Source: Gordonia aichiensis NBRC 108223 (GTDB taxonomy: Bacteria; Actinomycetota; Actinomycetes; Mycobacteriales; Mycobacteriaceae). Taken from it: a stretch of DNA of 64,000 bases. The position numbers and the translations under genes were made by a program. The notes under the pieces are model-generated. The model was not told the origin of the DNA. It searched no databases and worked only from the letters and a program-made list of their open reading frames with translations. This document shows positions 50,136 to 60,758 of this stretch, one piece after another (position 1 is the stretch's first letter; every line of letters begins with the position of its first letter). The DNA is taken from the NCBI RefSeq assembly GCF_000332975.1, contig NZ_BANR01000015.1:1-64000 (forward strand), written 5' to 3'.

Positions 50136-51634
50136 CACTGGTGTTGCGCTATATCGCGCGGAGCGATCGTGGGTTGGTCCGTGCGAACAACGAGGACTCC
50201 TTCTACGCCGGTCCCCGACTTCTCGCACTCGCCGACGGCATGGGTGGCCATGCGGCGGGCGAGGTGGCCAGCCAGCTGGTGATCCAGGCGCTGCGCACCC
50301 TCGACGACGACGAGCCGGACGGTGATCTGCTCGCCGCGCTCGACCGCGCCACGCACCGCGGCAACGCGGCGATAGCCGAACAGGTCGAACGCTCCCCCGA
50401 CCTCGACGGCATGGGGACCACCCTCACCGCGATCCTCTTCGCAGGCAGCCGAATCGGACTCGCACACATCGGCGACTCGCGCGGCTATCTGTTCCGCGAC
50501 GGCGAGTTGACCCAGATCACGCGCGACGACACCTTCGTCCAAACGCTCGTCGACGAGGGCCGCATCACCGCCGAGCAGGCACACACGCATCCGCAGCGCT
50601 CGCTGATCATGCGCGCACTGACCGGCACCGAGGTGGAGCCGACACTCACAATCCGTGAGGCGCGCGCCGGCGACCGTTACCTGCTGTGCAGCGACGGACT
50701 CTCGGACGTGGTGAGCGAGGAGACGATCGCCGAGACCCTCGGCTCCATCGACGACGAGAAGCAGTGCGCCGACCGCCTCATCGAACTCGCGCTCCGCGGT
50801 GGCGGCCCCGACAACGTCAGCGTCGTACTCGCCGACGTCGTCGACACGCAGTACGGCGAGTCACGCCCCATCGTCGGCGGTGCGGCCGGCGACGACTCAG
50901 AGCAGAACTACACGCCCGACCCCGCTACCGCGGCCGGTAGGGCTGCCGCGCTGCGACCACCAGCTGCAGCACCACAACGTCCGACGATCCTGACCGACGA
51001 AGACGAGCCGGGTCAGCATCGAAGCCGTTGGGGGCGTTGGATTTTCGCGGGCATCGCAGCATTGGTGATCGCTGCATTGATTGCGGGCTTCTTTCTCACG
51101 CGCGGACTGTTGCGCAGCACGTACTACGTCGGCGAGAACAACGGCAAAGTGATGATCTTCCAGGGCTCCCCCGACAAGATCTTGTTCTTCTCCTCGAGCA
51201 AGGCCGCCGAGAAGGTCTGTGTCACCAACGCCGCGACCGACGCCCCGACGGTCGGCTTCCAGTCGGTCGAGAGCAAGGACGAGTGCAGGCCACTCGCACT
51301 GTCCGACCTCGACTCGGCCAGCGTCAACACGGTACGCACCTTCGGAGTGAGCAAGGTCGACCTCGACGACGCTCGAAACAGGGTGCGTCGACTCACGTTC
51401 CTCCCCCTCTGCCATGCCGCGCCGACCACCACCGAGCCCGCGCCTGCCCCCGGGTCTCCGACACCGGGCACACCACCGCCCGCCGGCCCGGCCCCCAACA
51501 CCGCACTGCCCGCGAGGTTCACGCTGCCCCCAGTTGCCGATCCCTCGAGCCCCGCGTCGTCGACGCCGTCCGCACCCTCCGGCTCGACGCCTGCCGCCCC
51601 TCAGTTCGACGACGGACCGTGTCGGGAACCATAG
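50132..51634 (+). CDS. pstP: PstP, PP2C-type Ser/Thr protein phosphatase
   Basis: 500 residues from a GTG. The PP2C domain fills residues 1-240: NNEDSFYAGPRLLALADGMG, GMGTTLTAILFAGSRIGLAH, IGDSRGYLFRDGELTQITRD and LCSDGLSDVVSEE supply the metal-binding aspartates. A membrane helix near 305-330 (WIFAGIAALVIAALIAGFFL) leads to an extracellular domain and a Pro/Ala/Ser-rich tail of about 80 residues. It reverses PknA/PknB phosphorylation. The rodA ATG follows the stop immediately. Confidence 0.95.
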   Translation: MTLVLRYIARSDRGLVRANNEDSFYAGPRLLALADGMGGHAAGEVASQLVIQALRTLDDDEPDGDLLAALDRATHRGNAAIAEQVERSPDLDGMGTTLTAILFAGSRIGLAHIGDSRGYLFRDGELTQITRDDTFVQTLVDEGRITAEQAHTHPQRSLIMRALTGTEVEPTLTIREARAGDRYLLCSDGLSDVVSEETIAETLGSIDDEKQCADRLIELALRGGGPDNVSVVLADVVDTQYGESRPIVGGAAGDDSEQNYTPDPATAAGRAAALRPPAAAPQRPTILTDEDEPGQHRSRWGRWIFAGIAALVIAALIAGFFLTRGLLRSTYYVGENNGKVMIFQGSPDKILFFSSSKAAEKVCVTNAATDAPTVGFQSVESKDECRPLALSDLDSASVNTVRTFGVSKVDLDDARNRVRRLTFLPLCHAAPTTTEPAPAPGSPTPGTPPPAGPAPNTALPARFTLPPVADPSSPASSTPSAPSGSTPAAPQFDDGPCREP

Positions 51635-53074
51635 ATGTCACAGCCGTCGAATCCGCAAGCCCAGCACGCGCCGCCGCGCGAACCGGCCCGCCAGACCGGC
51701 CGCACCGTCGAGATGATCCTCTTGATCTTCGCGATCGGTGTGGTGACGGTCGCGCTGGTCATCGTGCAGGCAGCCCAGAGCCAGTCACTGACCGGGGATC
51801 TACTCAAGTACGTCGTCGCCTACACCGCGCTGTTCGCGATCGCACACCTCGTCGTGCGGCGCTACGCACCCCACGCCGACCCCGTTTTGTTGCCGATTGT
51901 GGCTGCGCTCAACGGGATCGGGCTGGTGTTGATCCATCGACTCGACCTCGGATCGGGACCGCGCGGTGAAGAGATCAGCCCGACGGAGCAGACCAACAAC
52001 GCCGACCAGCAGCTGCTCTGGGCGCTGCTGGGGATCATCGTCTTCGCGGTCATCCTGATCTTCATCCGTGATCACCGCACGCTCTCGCGGTACGCGTACA
52101 CACTCGGCCTCGGTGGCGTGATCTTCCTGGCGATCCCGGCGATCCTGCCCGCGTCGATGTCGGAGATCAACGGCTCGAAGAACTGGATCCGCACGCCGAT
52201 CTTCAACATCCAGCCGGGTGAGTTCTCCAAGATCCTCATCATTATCTTCACCGCCGCGCTGCTGGTCTCCAAGCGCGATCTGTTCACGACGGCGGGCAAG
52301 CACTTCCTGGGCATGGATCTACCTCGTGCCCGCGATCTCGGACCACTGCTCATCGCGTGGATCGTGACCATCGGCATCTTCGCTCTCGAGAATGATCTCG
52401 GCGGGCCGCTGCTGATCTTCTCGACGATTCTCGCAATGCTCTACGTGGCCACCGGCCGAGCGGGCTGGGTCGCCATCGGTGTCACGCTCTTCGCCGCAGG
52501 AGCGGTACTGGCGTACCAATTGTTCCCGCATCTGCAGGTTCGCGTCCAGGTGTGGCAGGACCCTTTCGCGACCTTCGACACCACCGGTTACCAAGTGGGA
52601 CAGAGTCTCTTCGGTCTCGCCACCGGTGGGTTGTTCGGCACGGGGCTCGGCTCGGGCCGCCCCAACATCGTGCCGTTCGCCAACACCGACTTCATCATCG
52701 CGACGATTGGTGAGGAGCTCGGCCTCGTCGGGCTGACGGCCGTGATGATGCTCTACCTGATCTTCGTGATGCGCGGGCTGCGTACCGGCGTCGCGGTCCG
52801 CGACAGCTTCGGCAAACTGCTCGCGACCGGCCTCTCGTTCACCATGGCCGTCCAGATTTTCGTGGTGGTCGGCGGCGTCACCAAGCTCATCCCGCTGACA
52901 GGCCTGACCACTCCGTTCATCTCGTACGGCGGGTCGTCGTTGCTGGCGAACTACATCCTGCTCGCCCTGCTGATCCGCGTCTCCAACGCGGCGCGCGAGC
53001 CCGATCCGACGAAGCGTCGACCGACGCCGAAGCCCATCGAGTCGTTGCCGACACAGGCGGTGCGACAGGCATGA
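51635..53074 (+). CDS. rodA: RodA/FtsW-family peptidoglycan polymerase
   Basis: 479 residues with ten or more membrane helices. The SEDS family signature is seen in [40 protein letters not shown] and [24 protein letters not shown] proteins polymerise glycan strands with a partner class B PBP, here the next gene, pbpA, overlapping by ATGA. It acts at the growing cell pole or wall. There is no intergenic space after pstP. It belongs to the elongation branch rather than FtsW, judged by its pairing with pbpA. Confidence 0.95.
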   Translation: MSQPSNPQAQHAPPREPARQTGRTVEMILLIFAIGVVTVALVIVQAAQSQSLTGDLLKYVVAYTALFAIAHLVVRRYAPHADPVLLPIVAALNGIGLVLIHRLDLGSGPRGEEISPTEQTNNADQQLLWALLGIIVFAVILIFIRDHRTLSRYAYTLGLGGVIFLAIPAILPASMSEINGSKNWIRTPIFNIQPGEFSKILIIIFTAALLVSKRDLFTTAGKHFLGMDLPRARDLGPLLIAWIVTIGIFALENDLGGPLLIFSTILAMLYVATGRAGWVAIGVTLFAAGAVLAYQLFPHLQVRVQVWQDPFATFDTTGYQVGQSLFGLATGGLFGTGLGSGRPNIVPFANTDFIIATIGEELGLVGLTAVMMLYLIFVMRGLRTGVAVRDSFGKLLATGLSFTMAVQIFVVVGGVTKLIPLTGLTTPFISYGGSSLLANYILLALLIRVSNAAREPDPTKRRPTPKPIESLPTQAVRQA

Positions 53075-54573
53075 ACACACCGATCCGCCGGGTGTCGATG
53101 GTGGTCATCGCAATGATCGTCGTCCTGCTCGCCAACTCCACCTACGTCCAGGTCTTCAAGGCCGACGCACTCAAATCCGATCCGCGCAACAACCGGGTGC
53201 TCCTCGACGAGTACTCGCGTCAGCGTGGTGCGATCACCGCCGGCGGCGAGGTGATCGCGGTGTCGGTGCCCACCGACAGCAGGCTCAAGTTCTTGCGCAG
53301 CTATCCGCCCGAGGGTGCCGAGGCCTTCGCGCCCGTGACCGGCTACTTCTCGTACCAGTACGGCAGCACCGACGTCGAGCGCTACGAGAACTCGTTTCTC
53401 TCCGGCAGCGACGACCGGCTCTTCGGGCAGCGCTTCACCGACATGTTCTCCGGGCGCGATCCGCGTGGCGGCAACGTGGTGACGACCATCAATCCGCGCC
53501 TGCAGCGCGTTGCCTATAACCAGATGCGCAACGGCTGCAACGGTGGTTGCCGTGGCGCCGTCGTGGCGATCGCACCGAACACCGGCAAGATCCTCGCGAT
53601 GGTCTCGACGCCGAGCTATGACCCGAACAAGCTGGCCAGTCACGACCAGTCGGTGCGTGAGACGGCCTGGGCGTCGTGGAACGACCCGAACGGTGCGGAG
53701 CCGATGCTCAATCGCGCGATCGACCAGCTCTACCCGCCCGGCTCGACCTTCAAGGTCGTGACCTCGGCGTCGGCGTTGCGCGCCGGGGTGTCGCCGGACG
53801 TACGGCTGACGGCGGCGTCGCAGTTCCCGCTGCCCGACACCACCATCTCGCTACCCAACTATGGCGGCGAGACCTGCCCGGGATCCTCAGGCGGCACCGT
53901 CTCGATGGTCACGGCGTTGAAGTACTCGTGCAACACCGCTTTCGCCGATCTCGTGACGAACAAGATGCCCGACGCGACGTCGAACTTCAAAGACACCGCC
54001 CGACGCTTCGGCCTCGACGAAGCAGGCCCCGAGATCCCGATGCCCGTCGCCAAGTCGACCGTCGGGGCGATCCCCGACCGGCCGGCGCTCGCGCAGTCGT
54101 CGATCGGCCAGCGTGACGTGCGCCTGACCCCGTTGGAGAACGCGATGATCGCGGCGACCGTCGCCAACGGTGGGGTGCGGATGCAGCCCTACCTGGTGGA
54201 TAAACTGCAATCAGCAGATCTGCGCACGCTGAGCACAACTCAGCCGACGACGATCAACGAACCGATCACCTCCGACCAGGCGGCCACGCTCACCAGCATG
54301 ATGGTCGAGTCGGAACGGGCAACCGCTGGAGCGGGCGGCCCGGTGTCGATCGCGTCGAAGACCGGCACCGCCGAACACTCCGACACGAGCGCAGGTGGCG
54401 ACTCGGAGACCCCGTACTCCTGGTACATCGCGTTCGGACCGTCGTCGAATCCACAGATCGCCGTCGCCGTGATCGTCGAGAACGGCGACTACGGTGTGAA
54501 CTCGGTCGGCGGAACCGTTGCGGCACCGATAGGACGAGCAGTGATCAACTCACTGGTGGGAGGTGGACGATGA
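53071..54573 (+). CDS. pbpA: PbpA, class B penicillin-binding protein
   Basis: 500 residues. One N-terminal membrane helix ([20 protein letters not shown]) precedes a dimerisation domain. The transpeptidase domain has [12 protein letters not shown] (SxxK with the acylated serine), KYSCNTAF (SxN) and [10 protein letters not shown] (KTG). It crosslinks peptidoglycan with RodA and is needed for division and shape in mycobacteria. It overlaps rodA and pknA by 4 nt each. The length matches mycobacterial PbpA (about 490). Confidence 0.95.
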   Translation: MNTPIRRVSMVVIAMIVVLLANSTYVQVFKADALKSDPRNNRVLLDEYSRQRGAITAGGEVIAVSVPTDSRLKFLRSYPPEGAEAFAPVTGYFSYQYGSTDVERYENSFLSGSDDRLFGQRFTDMFSGRDPRGGNVVTTINPRLQRVAYNQMRNGCNGGCRGAVVAIAPNTGKILAMVSTPSYDPNKLASHDQSVRETAWASWNDPNGAEPMLNRAIDQLYPPGSTFKVVTSASALRAGVSPDVRLTAASQFPLPDTTISLPNYGGETCPGSSGGTVSMVTALKYSCNTAFADLVTNKMPDATSNFKDTARRFGLDEAGPEIPMPVAKSTVGAIPDRPALAQSSIGQRDVRLTPLENAMIAATVANGGVRMQPYLVDKLQSADLRTLSTTQPTTINEPITSDQAATLTSMMVESERATAGAGGPVSIASKTGTAEHSDTSAGGDSETPYSWYIAFGPSSNPQIAVAVIVENGDYGVNSVGGTVAAPIGRAVINSLVGGGR

Positions 54574-56012
54574 GCCTGCAGAACGGCACGGTCATCGCCG
54601 ACCGGTATCGCCTGATCAGGCTCATCGCGACCGGTGGTATGGGACAGGTGTGGGAGGCCATCGACACGCGGCTCAACCGTCGTGTCGCCGTCAAGGTACT
54701 CAAGGCCGAATACTCTGACGACCCGGAGTTCACCGCCAGGTTCCGCACCGAGGCGCAGACCACGGCCAAGCTGAACAACCCGGGCATCGCGAACGTCTTC
54801 GACTACGGCGAGACACCCGACCGTGCTGGCGGCGGGCCACTGGCCTACCTGGTGATGGAGCTCGTCGACGGCGAACCCCTGAACTCGGTCATCTCGCGGC
54901 TGGGACGCCTGTCGCTGACCAACACACTCGACATGCTCGAGCAGACCGGCCGCGCACTGCAGGCCGCGCACAGCGCGGGCCTCGTGCACCGCGACGTGAA
55001 GCCCGGCAACATCCTCATCACCCCCGCGGGTCAGGTGAAGATCACCGACTTCGGTATCGCCAAGGCGGTCGACGCCGCGCCGGTGACCCAGACGGGCATG
55101 GTGATGGGCACCGCACAGTACATCTCGCCCGAGCAGGCGACCGGTGATGAGGCGACCGCGGCGTCGGATGTCTATTCGCTCGGTGTCGTGGGCTACGAGG
55201 CGCTGACCGGGCGTCGGCCATTCCTCGGTGACGGTGCGATCACTGTCGCGATGAAGCACATTCGGGAGACCCCGCCGCCGCTGCCCGCCAATCTGCCCGC
55301 GTCGGTGCGCGAGCTGATCGACATCACGCTGTCGAAGGATCCCAAGCAGCGATACGCAAACGGTGGCGAGTTCGCTGACGCCGTTGCCGCAGTGCGTGCC
55401 GGACGTCGACCTCCCGCGCCCGGAGGGCTCGGCCCGGCAGGCGCTGCGGGAGCCGCTGCCGCGGGAGCCGTCGGAGGTGCCGCACTTGCGCGCGGAACCG
55501 GCGCGACTCGCGCGATGACAGGTGGCGTTCCACCCACCGGCACCGCTCGCACCAACAGCGTCGCGCAGGGAACGGGACGCACCCCGACCTCCTACACGCA
55601 GACCCCCACGTCCTACACCCAGTCGACGCCTCCTCCGTCGAACAACAACGGATGGACCACCGGCCAGAAGGTTCTGGCGGGCGTCGCGGGAGTACTGCTC
55701 CTCGGCGCGATCGGGCTCATCGGCTTCTGGCTCGCCAACCTCGATTCGGGATCGGCGGAGACGCCGACGCCGTCAACGACGGTCACGCAGACCACCACCG
55801 CGGTGCCGACGACCACTGAGCAACAGACGACCGAGACGACGACGCGTGAACGCACCACGACGACGCGCCGCCCGACGACCACCGAAGAACAGACGACCGA
55901 GGAACAGACGACGCAACCGGAGCCGGAGGAACCGACCACGACGGCCGGCGACTCCGGTGCACCCACCGTGACCGGACGATTCTGTCCGCCCTTCTGTCTG
56001 CCGAGCCAATGA
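54570..56012 (+). CDS. pknA: PknA, membrane Ser/Thr protein kinase
   Basis: 480 residues. The kinase domain covers 12-270: [13 protein letters not shown] (Gly loop), [10 protein letters not shown] (catalytic Lys), [14 protein letters not shown] (catalytic loop) and [12 protein letters not shown] (DFG). An Ala/Gly-rich and Thr-rich juxtamembrane segment leads to a membrane helix near 365-388 ([20 protein letters not shown]). The short external tail is almost all Thr/Glu/Pro. There are no PASTA repeats, which separates it from PknB. It is coupled to pbpA and pknB by ATGA overlaps and controls elongation and division proteins. Confidence 0.95.
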   Translation: MSLQNGTVIADRYRLIRLIATGGMGQVWEAIDTRLNRRVAVKVLKAEYSDDPEFTARFRTEAQTTAKLNNPGIANVFDYGETPDRAGGGPLAYLVMELVDGEPLNSVISRLGRLSLTNTLDMLEQTGRALQAAHSAGLVHRDVKPGNILITPAGQVKITDFGIAKAVDAAPVTQTGMVMGTAQYISPEQATGDEATAASDVYSLGVVGYEALTGRRPFLGDGAITVAMKHIRETPPPLPANLPASVRELIDITLSKDPKQRYANGGEFADAVAAVRAGRRPPAPGGLGPAGAAGAAAAGAVGGAALARGTGATRAMTGGVPPTGTARTNSVAQGTGRTPTSYTQTPTSYTQSTPPPSNNNGWTTGQKVLAGVAGVLLLGAIGLIGFWLANLDSGSAETPTPSTTVTQTTTAVPTTTEQQTTETTTRERTTTTRRPTTTEEQTTEEQTTQPEPEEPTTTAGDSGAPTVTGRFCPPFCLPSQ

Positions 56013-57958
56013 CCGCGACGCCGCATCATCTCTCCGACCGCTACGAACTGGGCGAGACGCTCGGTTTCGGTGGCATGTCGGAGGTCCACTTCGCTCGTGA
56101 TCTGCTGCTCAACAGGGACGTCGCGATCAAGGTCTTACGTGCCGACCTCGCGCGCGACCCGTCGTTCTATCTGCGCTTCCGACGCGAGGCGCAGAATGCG
56201 GCGAAGCTCAACCACCCGACGATCGTGCAGGTCTTCGACACCGGCGAGGCCGAGACTCCCGACGGACCGCTGCCGTTCATCGTGATGGAGTACGTCGAGG
56301 GCGAGACACTGCGCGACGTGTTGCGGGCCAACGGTCCGGTCTCTCCGCGCCAGGCCATGACGTGGATGGCCGACGTCGCGGCCGCGATGGACTTCAGCCA
56401 CCGCAACGGCATCGTCCACCGCGACATGAAACCCGCCAACGTCATGATCGACAAGGCCGGCGCGGTCAAGGTGATGGATTTCGGCATCGCCCGTGCCATC
56501 AGCGACTCGACGTCGACGATGACCCAGACGTCGACCGTGATGGGCACCGCTCAGTACCTCTCGCCCGAGCAGGCTCGCGGCATCAAGGTCGATCCGCGTA
56601 GCGACATCTATTCGATGGGCTGCGTGCTGTTCGAGCTGATGACCGGTGAGCCGCCGTTCACCGGCGACTCCCCCGTTGCCGTCGCGCACCAACACGTCCA
56701 CGAAGATCCGCCTTGGCCGTCGTCGATCCGTGCGGAGATTCCCCGCGAACTCGACTCCGTTGTGCTCAAGGCGATGAGCAAGAACAAGGAGAACCGGTAT
56801 CAGTCGGCCGCCGACCTGCGCGCCGATCTGATCCGCGTCCTCGCGGGCGGTAGGCCATCTGCGCCGCTGCTGCTCACCGACGAGGACCGCACGGAGTTTC
56901 TCGACACCGGTCCGCGCCGCGCCGCACGCGGGTCCGATGGCGGCGGTACCGGGGGCACCGGCGACGATGGCTCCGGCGGATCCGACGGCAGCGATCCCCG
57001 ACGCGCCTCCGACAACACCCCGGTTCGACGCCGCTCGCGTGGACTGATCCTGGGATCGGTCGCCGTCGTCGTGCTACTGCTCGCCGGGCTGCTGCTGTGG
57101 TGGGCGCCCTGGGCGTCGGAGAGCGCGCGACAGATCGCGGTGCCGTCGGTGAGCGGACTGTCGTCGCAGGACGCCGAGAACAACCTGCTGCGCGCGGGGT
57201 TCAAGGTCAAACAGCTTCAGGAGCCGAGCCTCGACGTGAAGGCGGGTACCGCTACCCGGTCGGCGCCGGGAGCGAACGTGCTGGCACCGGACGGCTCCGA
57301 GGTCACGCTGTATGTCTCTTCGGGTCCGCCGCGACATCAGGTACCCCCGATGCAGGGCAAGACGCCCGAAGAAGCCACCGAGGCGCTCAAGGTGCTCGGG
57401 TTCACCAACATCCGCACCGACGAGGTCGATTCGACGGCTGCTCTCGATGGGAAGGTCGTGAGCACGACACCGGCGTCGGGCACCGACGCCGCGGTCAACG
57501 GTCCGGTTGTGCTGCACGTCGGTTCGGGGCCACGCCAGGTCACCGTGCGCGACGTCGTCGGTATGCGTGAGGACCAGGCTCGCACACTGCTCGATCAGTC
57601 GAATCTGAAGATGGTCGTCGTGCAGGGTGATTCGGATCGACCCGTCGGCGAGATCATCAGTTCGTCGCCTCCCGCCGGGACGTCGGTCGACGAGGATTCC
57701 ACCGTTCAGGTGACGGTCTCACGGGGCAATCAGTTCACGATGCCCGACCTACGCGGACAGACTCCCGAGCAGGCACGGGCAACGCTGCAGTCGCGCGGGT
57801 GGTCGGATTCGACGCTCACGCAGTCGACGAAGGGCGTACCGCTCGGCAGCCCGGACATCGGCAAGATCGTCGACCAGCAGCCCGCTGCCGGCTCACGGGC
57901 CAGCCGCGACGACGCCGTGTCGGTGACCGTCGGACAGCTGAGCCTGCTGCCGAACTAG
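56009..57958 (+). CDS. pknB: PknB, Ser/Thr protein kinase with four PASTA domains
   Basis: 649 residues. The kinase domain spans 10-275: [37 protein letters not shown] and [12 protein letters not shown] disordered Gly/Ser/Asp linker precedes the membrane helix near 348-370 ([20 protein letters not shown]). Four external PASTA repeats start near [58 protein letters not shown] and [19 protein letters not shown]; they sense muropeptides or lipid II. It is the last gene of the operon and is convergent with the pabA/trpG gene 44 bp away. Confidence 0.96.
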   Translation: MTATPHHLSDRYELGETLGFGGMSEVHFARDLLLNRDVAIKVLRADLARDPSFYLRFRREAQNAAKLNHPTIVQVFDTGEAETPDGPLPFIVMEYVEGETLRDVLRANGPVSPRQAMTWMADVAAAMDFSHRNGIVHRDMKPANVMIDKAGAVKVMDFGIARAISDSTSTMTQTSTVMGTAQYLSPEQARGIKVDPRSDIYSMGCVLFELMTGEPPFTGDSPVAVAHQHVHEDPPWPSSIRAEIPRELDSVVLKAMSKNKENRYQSAADLRADLIRVLAGGRPSAPLLLTDEDRTEFLDTGPRRAARGSDGGGTGGTGDDGSGGSDGSDPRRASDNTPVRRRSRGLILGSVAVVVLLLAGLLLWWAPWASESARQIAVPSVSGLSSQDAENNLLRAGFKVKQLQEPSLDVKAGTATRSAPGANVLAPDGSEVTLYVSSGPPRHQVPPMQGKTPEEATEALKVLGFTNIRTDEVDSTAALDGKVVSTTPASGTDAAVNGPVVLHVGSGPRQVTVRDVVGMREDQARTLLDQSNLKMVVVQGDSDRPVGEIISSSPPAGTSVDEDSTVQVTVSRGNQFTMPDLRGQTPEQARATLQSRGWSDSTLTQSTKGVPLGSPDIGKIVDQQPAAGSRASRDDAVSVTVGQLSLLPN

Positions 57959-58002
57959 CCCCGGGGCAGCCACGCGCCGGTTGTCGTGGCCCAACCGCGC
58001 AT

Positions 58003-58770
58003 TCAGCCGAGCGCGGCGGCCATCTCGTTCTCGAGTTCGTCGACCAGACCGGCGTCGACGCTGATGCCCGCGACAGCCAGCCAGTTGGCCAGCATGCGGT
58101 GCCCGCCCTGGGTCAGCACGCTCTCGGGATGGAACTGCACACCGTGGATGGGCAGCTCGCGGTGACGCATCGCCATGACGATGCCGGTGTCGGTGCGGCC
58201 GGTCACGACGAGCTCGTCGGGAATGGTCTCGGGAAGCACGGTCAGCGAGTGATACCGGGTCGCGGTGAACGGATCCGGGAGCCCGGCCAACACACCGTCG
58301 TCGTCGTGGATGACCTGAGATGTCTTGCCGTGCAACAGTTCTGGTGCGCGGTCGACTGTCGCGCCGAACGCCGCACCGATCGCCTGGTGGCCAAGACACA
58401 CGCCGAGCAGCGGGATCTCGTCCGACGCGGCGAGCCGCACGAGCGGGATCGTCGCACCTGCGCGCTGCGGGGTACCGGGGCCGGGACTGAGCAGCACGGC
58501 GTCGAATCCCTCGACGGCACGTCGCAGGGACTCCGGCGTGAACTGGCCCGCATCGTCGGAGAGGACCGGATCGTCGTTGCGCCAGACGGTGACGTCGAGA
58601 CCGGCTGACCGGCTCCCAGCGGAGCCGCCTAACTGGCCCGCGGCGGAGCCGCCTAATTGACCCGCGGCGGAGCCGCCCAGTTGACCCAAGTACTGGACGA
58701 GGTTGTAGACGAAGCTGTCGTAGTTGTCGATGACGAGGACGCGGCCCGCGGATGTCTGCGGCTGATTCAC
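58003..58770 (-). CDS. Aminodeoxychorismate/anthranilate synthase component II (class I glutamine amidotransferase)
   Basis: 255 residues from a GTG at 58770. VLVIDNYDSFVYNLVQYL opens the domain. The catalytic Cys is in LLGVCLGHQAIGAAF, and the His-Glu pair is in IHGVQFHPESVLTQGG. It supplies ammonia to chorismate for p-aminobenzoate or anthranilate; in mycobacteria the gene at this place is called trpG, although a pabA role is likely. Between YLGQLG and the next strand (LDVTVWRNDDP) there is an unusual 8-residue repeat insert (GQLGGSAA about three times). It is convergent with pknB and divergent from crgA. Confidence 0.9.
   Translation of the reverse strand: MNQPQTSAGRVLVIDNYDSFVYNLVQYLGQLGGSAAGQLGGSAAGQLGGSAGSRSAGLDVTVWRNDDPVLSDDAGQFTPESLRRAVEGFDAVLLSPGPGTPQRAGATIPLVRLAASDEIPLLGVCLGHQAIGAAFGATVDRAPELLHGKTSQVIHDDDGVLAGLPDPFTATRYHSLTVLPETIPDELVVTGRTDTGIVMAMRHRELPIHGVQFHPESVLTQGGHRMLANWLAVAGISVDAGLVDELENEMAAALG
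58621..58690. repeat. 24-bp tandem repeat inside the pabA/trpG gene
   Basis: GGAGCCGCCTAACTGGCCCG and its variants occur with a 24-bp period at 58621, 58645 and 58669 (the last is partial and ends in the ancestral sequence). The repeats keep the reading frame and add about 16-20 residues to the protein after its first beta strand-helix unit. Confidence 0.9.
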
Positions 58771-58862
58771 AGACGACAGATTACCCGTGGAGACACTGAC
58801 GGCCCCAGAGACCAGGTGAGATACCGTAGAAGGCGAGTGATCTGCACCCAACAGAGGAAGTC

Positions 58863-59153
58863 ATGCCGAAGTCAAAAGTCCGGAAGAAGACCGACTACAC
58901 GATCAACCCGGCGTCGCGCACGCCGGTGAAGGTCAAGACCGGGCCCTCCAGCAGCATCTACGTGGGCGTCATGCTCGGGCTGATGCTCCTCGGCCTCGCC
59001 TGGCTGATCGTCTACTACCTCGCCGCGAGTTCGACGACGTACGGCGGCGAAGGCCAGGTTCTCCACTGGATGGCCAACCTCGGATCGTGGAACTTCCTCA
59101 TCGGTTTCGCCCTGATGGTCGCAGGTCTGCTGATGACGATGAGATGGCGCTGA
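58863..59153 (+). CDS. crgA: CrgA, cell division membrane protein
   Basis: 96 residues. The start [20 protein letters not shown] is the CrgA signature, followed by two membrane helices ([20 protein letters not shown] and [19 protein letters not shown]). CrgA recruits FtsI/PbpA and other divisome proteins in actinobacteria. AGAGGAAGTC precedes the ATG. It is divergent from the pabA/trpG gene and followed by the PH-domain gene. Confidence 0.96.
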   Translation: MPKSKVRKKTDYTINPASRTPVKVKTGPSSSIYVGVMLGLMLLGLAWLIVYYLAASSTTYGGEGQVLHWMANLGSWNFLIGFALMVAGLLMTMRWR

Positions 59154-59195
59154 CCAGCGTAAACCGGTTTCTACGAGCTTCCACAGCCGTTAATC

Positions 59196-59217
59196 ACATG
59201 TGTGTAATTCATCCCCA
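59196..59217. repeat. Conserved 22-bp motif, copy 1
   Basis: ACATGTGTGTAATTCATCCC (then CA) lies just upstream of the PH-domain gene. The second copy at 59768-59789 differs at one of 22 bases. Each copy is followed within about 60 bp by TGTGGATAA or TGTGGACAA and then TTGTCCACA. Confidence 0.75.
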
Positions 59218-59229
59218 TGAGTAACTGCT

Positions 59230-59736
59230 GTGGATAACCGAGCCGACTTGTCCACAGGTGAATGGTCGACGCCGCGCCCAGCCGCCGCTGCGCTGCTGGT
59301 CGGCGGCCTTCTTCTTGTGGTCCTGGGTGTGATCGCGGCGTCGGATCCTGCGGGAATGGTGCTGATGTGCCTCGCAGGTGCACTGCTGCTGGCGTTCGGG
59401 GCGTACGCGTTGATGATCCGCCCACGCCTGGCCGTCGGCCCAGGGCCCGCTCTGACGATCCGCACGTTGGGCGGATCGTATACGTACCCGCACGACCGGA
59501 TCGACCGGATTCGCGTACTCAAAATCCGTCGCATCGGGCGACGCAGCGGCCAGCTCGAGATCGACGTCATTCCCGACGACGCTCCCCCGCGCACCCCGAA
59601 CGATCCGGCGCTGCGTGTGGACACCAAGCTCCACGTCTTCGGCAGATGGGATCTAGGCACCGATCCGAGAGCCGTCGCCGACGCGCTGCAAGCCGCAGGC
59701 TTCGAGGTCGACGACGGACTCGAAGGGACACGCTGA
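59230..59736 (+). CDS. Membrane protein with bacterial PH domain
   Basis: 168 residues from a GTG at 59230; no good ribosome site is seen, and a TTG at 59248 is possible. Two hydrophobic helices (AAALLVGGLLLVVLGVIAAS, MVLMCLAGALLLAFGAYAL) are followed by a soluble beta-rich domain (ALTIRTLGGSYTYPHDRIDR, IRVLKIRRIGRRSGQLEIDV) matching the small bacterial PH domain of the Rv0010c type, which has the same neighbours in M. tuberculosis. Its function is unknown. DnaA-box-like sequences lie at the start of the gene. Confidence 0.8.
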   Translation: MDNRADLSTGEWSTPRPAAAALLVGGLLLVVLGVIAASDPAGMVLMCLAGALLLAFGAYALMIRPRLAVGPGPALTIRTLGGSYTYPHDRIDRIRVLKIRRIGRRSGQLEIDVIPDDAPPRTPNDPALRVDTKLHVFGRWDLGTDPRAVADALQAAGFEVDDGLEGTR

Positions 59737-59767
59737 GGGTTATCGGTCCCCGGCGGGACGTCGAATT

Positions 59768-59830
59768 ACATGTGTGTCATTCATCCCCACTGTGAATAAC
59801 CCCTGTGGACAACTTGTCCACAGGGGTTAT
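59768..59830. repeat. 22-bp motif copy 2 and 35-bp palindrome of two DnaA-box-like sites
   Basis: Copy 2 of the motif occupies 59768-59789. At 59796-59830 lies a perfect palindrome with 17-bp arms around one C. Its core is TGTGGACAA-C-TTGTCCACA, two DnaA-type boxes head to head. The palindrome sits between convergent genes (PH-domain and rhomboid) and could also act as a bidirectional terminator. Confidence 0.8.
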
Positions 59831-59849
59831 CGACGTTCAGGAAAAGGGC

Positions 59850-60758
59850 TCAGACCAGGCCCGACGCCGAGCTTCCGGCAACCACGCCGAGGCCGATCGC
59901 GATGACGAGAAGCACCACGAGGGCGACCCACCCGACGCGTGAGGCGTTCTGTTGGGTGCGCGACCCACGGTGCAGCACAACACCAGGTAGGTAGATGATC
60001 GCCGCGGTTGCGGCGGCACCGAAGACCAGCCCTCCGACGTGGGCTGCCAGCGAGATCCCGGGCATGGTCACCGAGAACACCAGGTTGATGACGATGATCG
60101 TGATGACCCCGGTCGGTGAGACCCTGGCCTTGAGAACCACCACCAGCACCGCGCCCATCAACCCGTAGATGGCACCGGATGCACCCGCGCTGCGGACGTT
60201 GCCCGCTTCGAACAGCATCACCGCCGCGCTCCCGCCGAACAGGGCGACGAAGTAGACCATCAGGTATCTGCCCAGGCCGAGTGCGGCTTCGAGATCGCGG
60301 CCCAGGATGTAGAGCGAGATCATGTTGAGCGCGATGTGGGCGACGGTGAAGTGGAGAAAACCCGCCGTGAGGAGACGCCAGTACTCGCCGTTCGCGACGT
60401 CGGCTCGGACCAGGTCGCCGTGTTGGAAGAGCGGGGCGAGTCCGGCGTCGAATGATTTCGCCTGGATCACGCACAGCGCGAAGATGACCACGTTCACGGC
60501 GATCAGCGCATAGGTGCCGATCGGTGTTCTCCTGGCGACCACGGGCGAGGACATCGTCTGCGCGCCGACATTCGCCGACGACGCTCGCTGCGTACCGTCG
60601 CCGCGACGACAGTCGACGCAGTGCTGTCCCACCGCTGCAGGTTGCAGGCACTCCGGACACGCCGACCGCCCGCACCTGCTGCAGGACAGCAAGGTCGGGC
60701 GGTCGGGGTGCCGGTAACAGACCTGAGTGGTGTGCGGCGGTTGCTGCGGTGCGCTCAG
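59850..60758 (-). CDS. Rhomboid-family intramembrane serine protease with N-terminal zinc finger
   Basis: 302 residues if it starts at the CTG at 60758, which overlaps the ppiA stop; the first ordinary start in frame is TTG 60692. The earlier start is preferred because the conserved first zinc-finger part ([14 protein letters not shown], then [14 protein letters not shown] and HCVDCR) would otherwise be cut. Six membrane helices follow. [13 protein letters not shown] carries the conserved Asn, [14 protein letters not shown] the catalytic Ser, and [12 protein letters not shown] the catalytic His. Substrates are unknown. The position beside ppiA is conserved in mycolata. Confidence 0.88.
   Translation of the reverse strand: MSAPQQPPHTTQVCYRHPDRPTLLSCSRCGRSACPECLQPAAVGQHCVDCRRGDGTQRASSANVGAQTMSSPVVARRTPIGTYALIAVNVVIFALCVIQAKSFDAGLAPLFQHGDLVRADVANGEYWRLLTAGFLHFTVAHIALNMISLYILGRDLEAALGLGRYLMVYFVALFGGSAAVMLFEAGNVRSAGASGAIYGLMGAVLVVVLKARVSPTGVITIIVINLVFSVTMPGISLAAHVGGLVFGAAATAAIIYLPGVVLHRGSRTQQNASRVGWVALVVLLVIAIGLGVVAGSSASGLV

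Noticed and set aside
59796-59830. The palindrome as the chromosomal origin itself
   Set aside because: Only a few DnaA-like boxes are present, with no AT-rich unwinding region and no dnaA or dnaN beside it.
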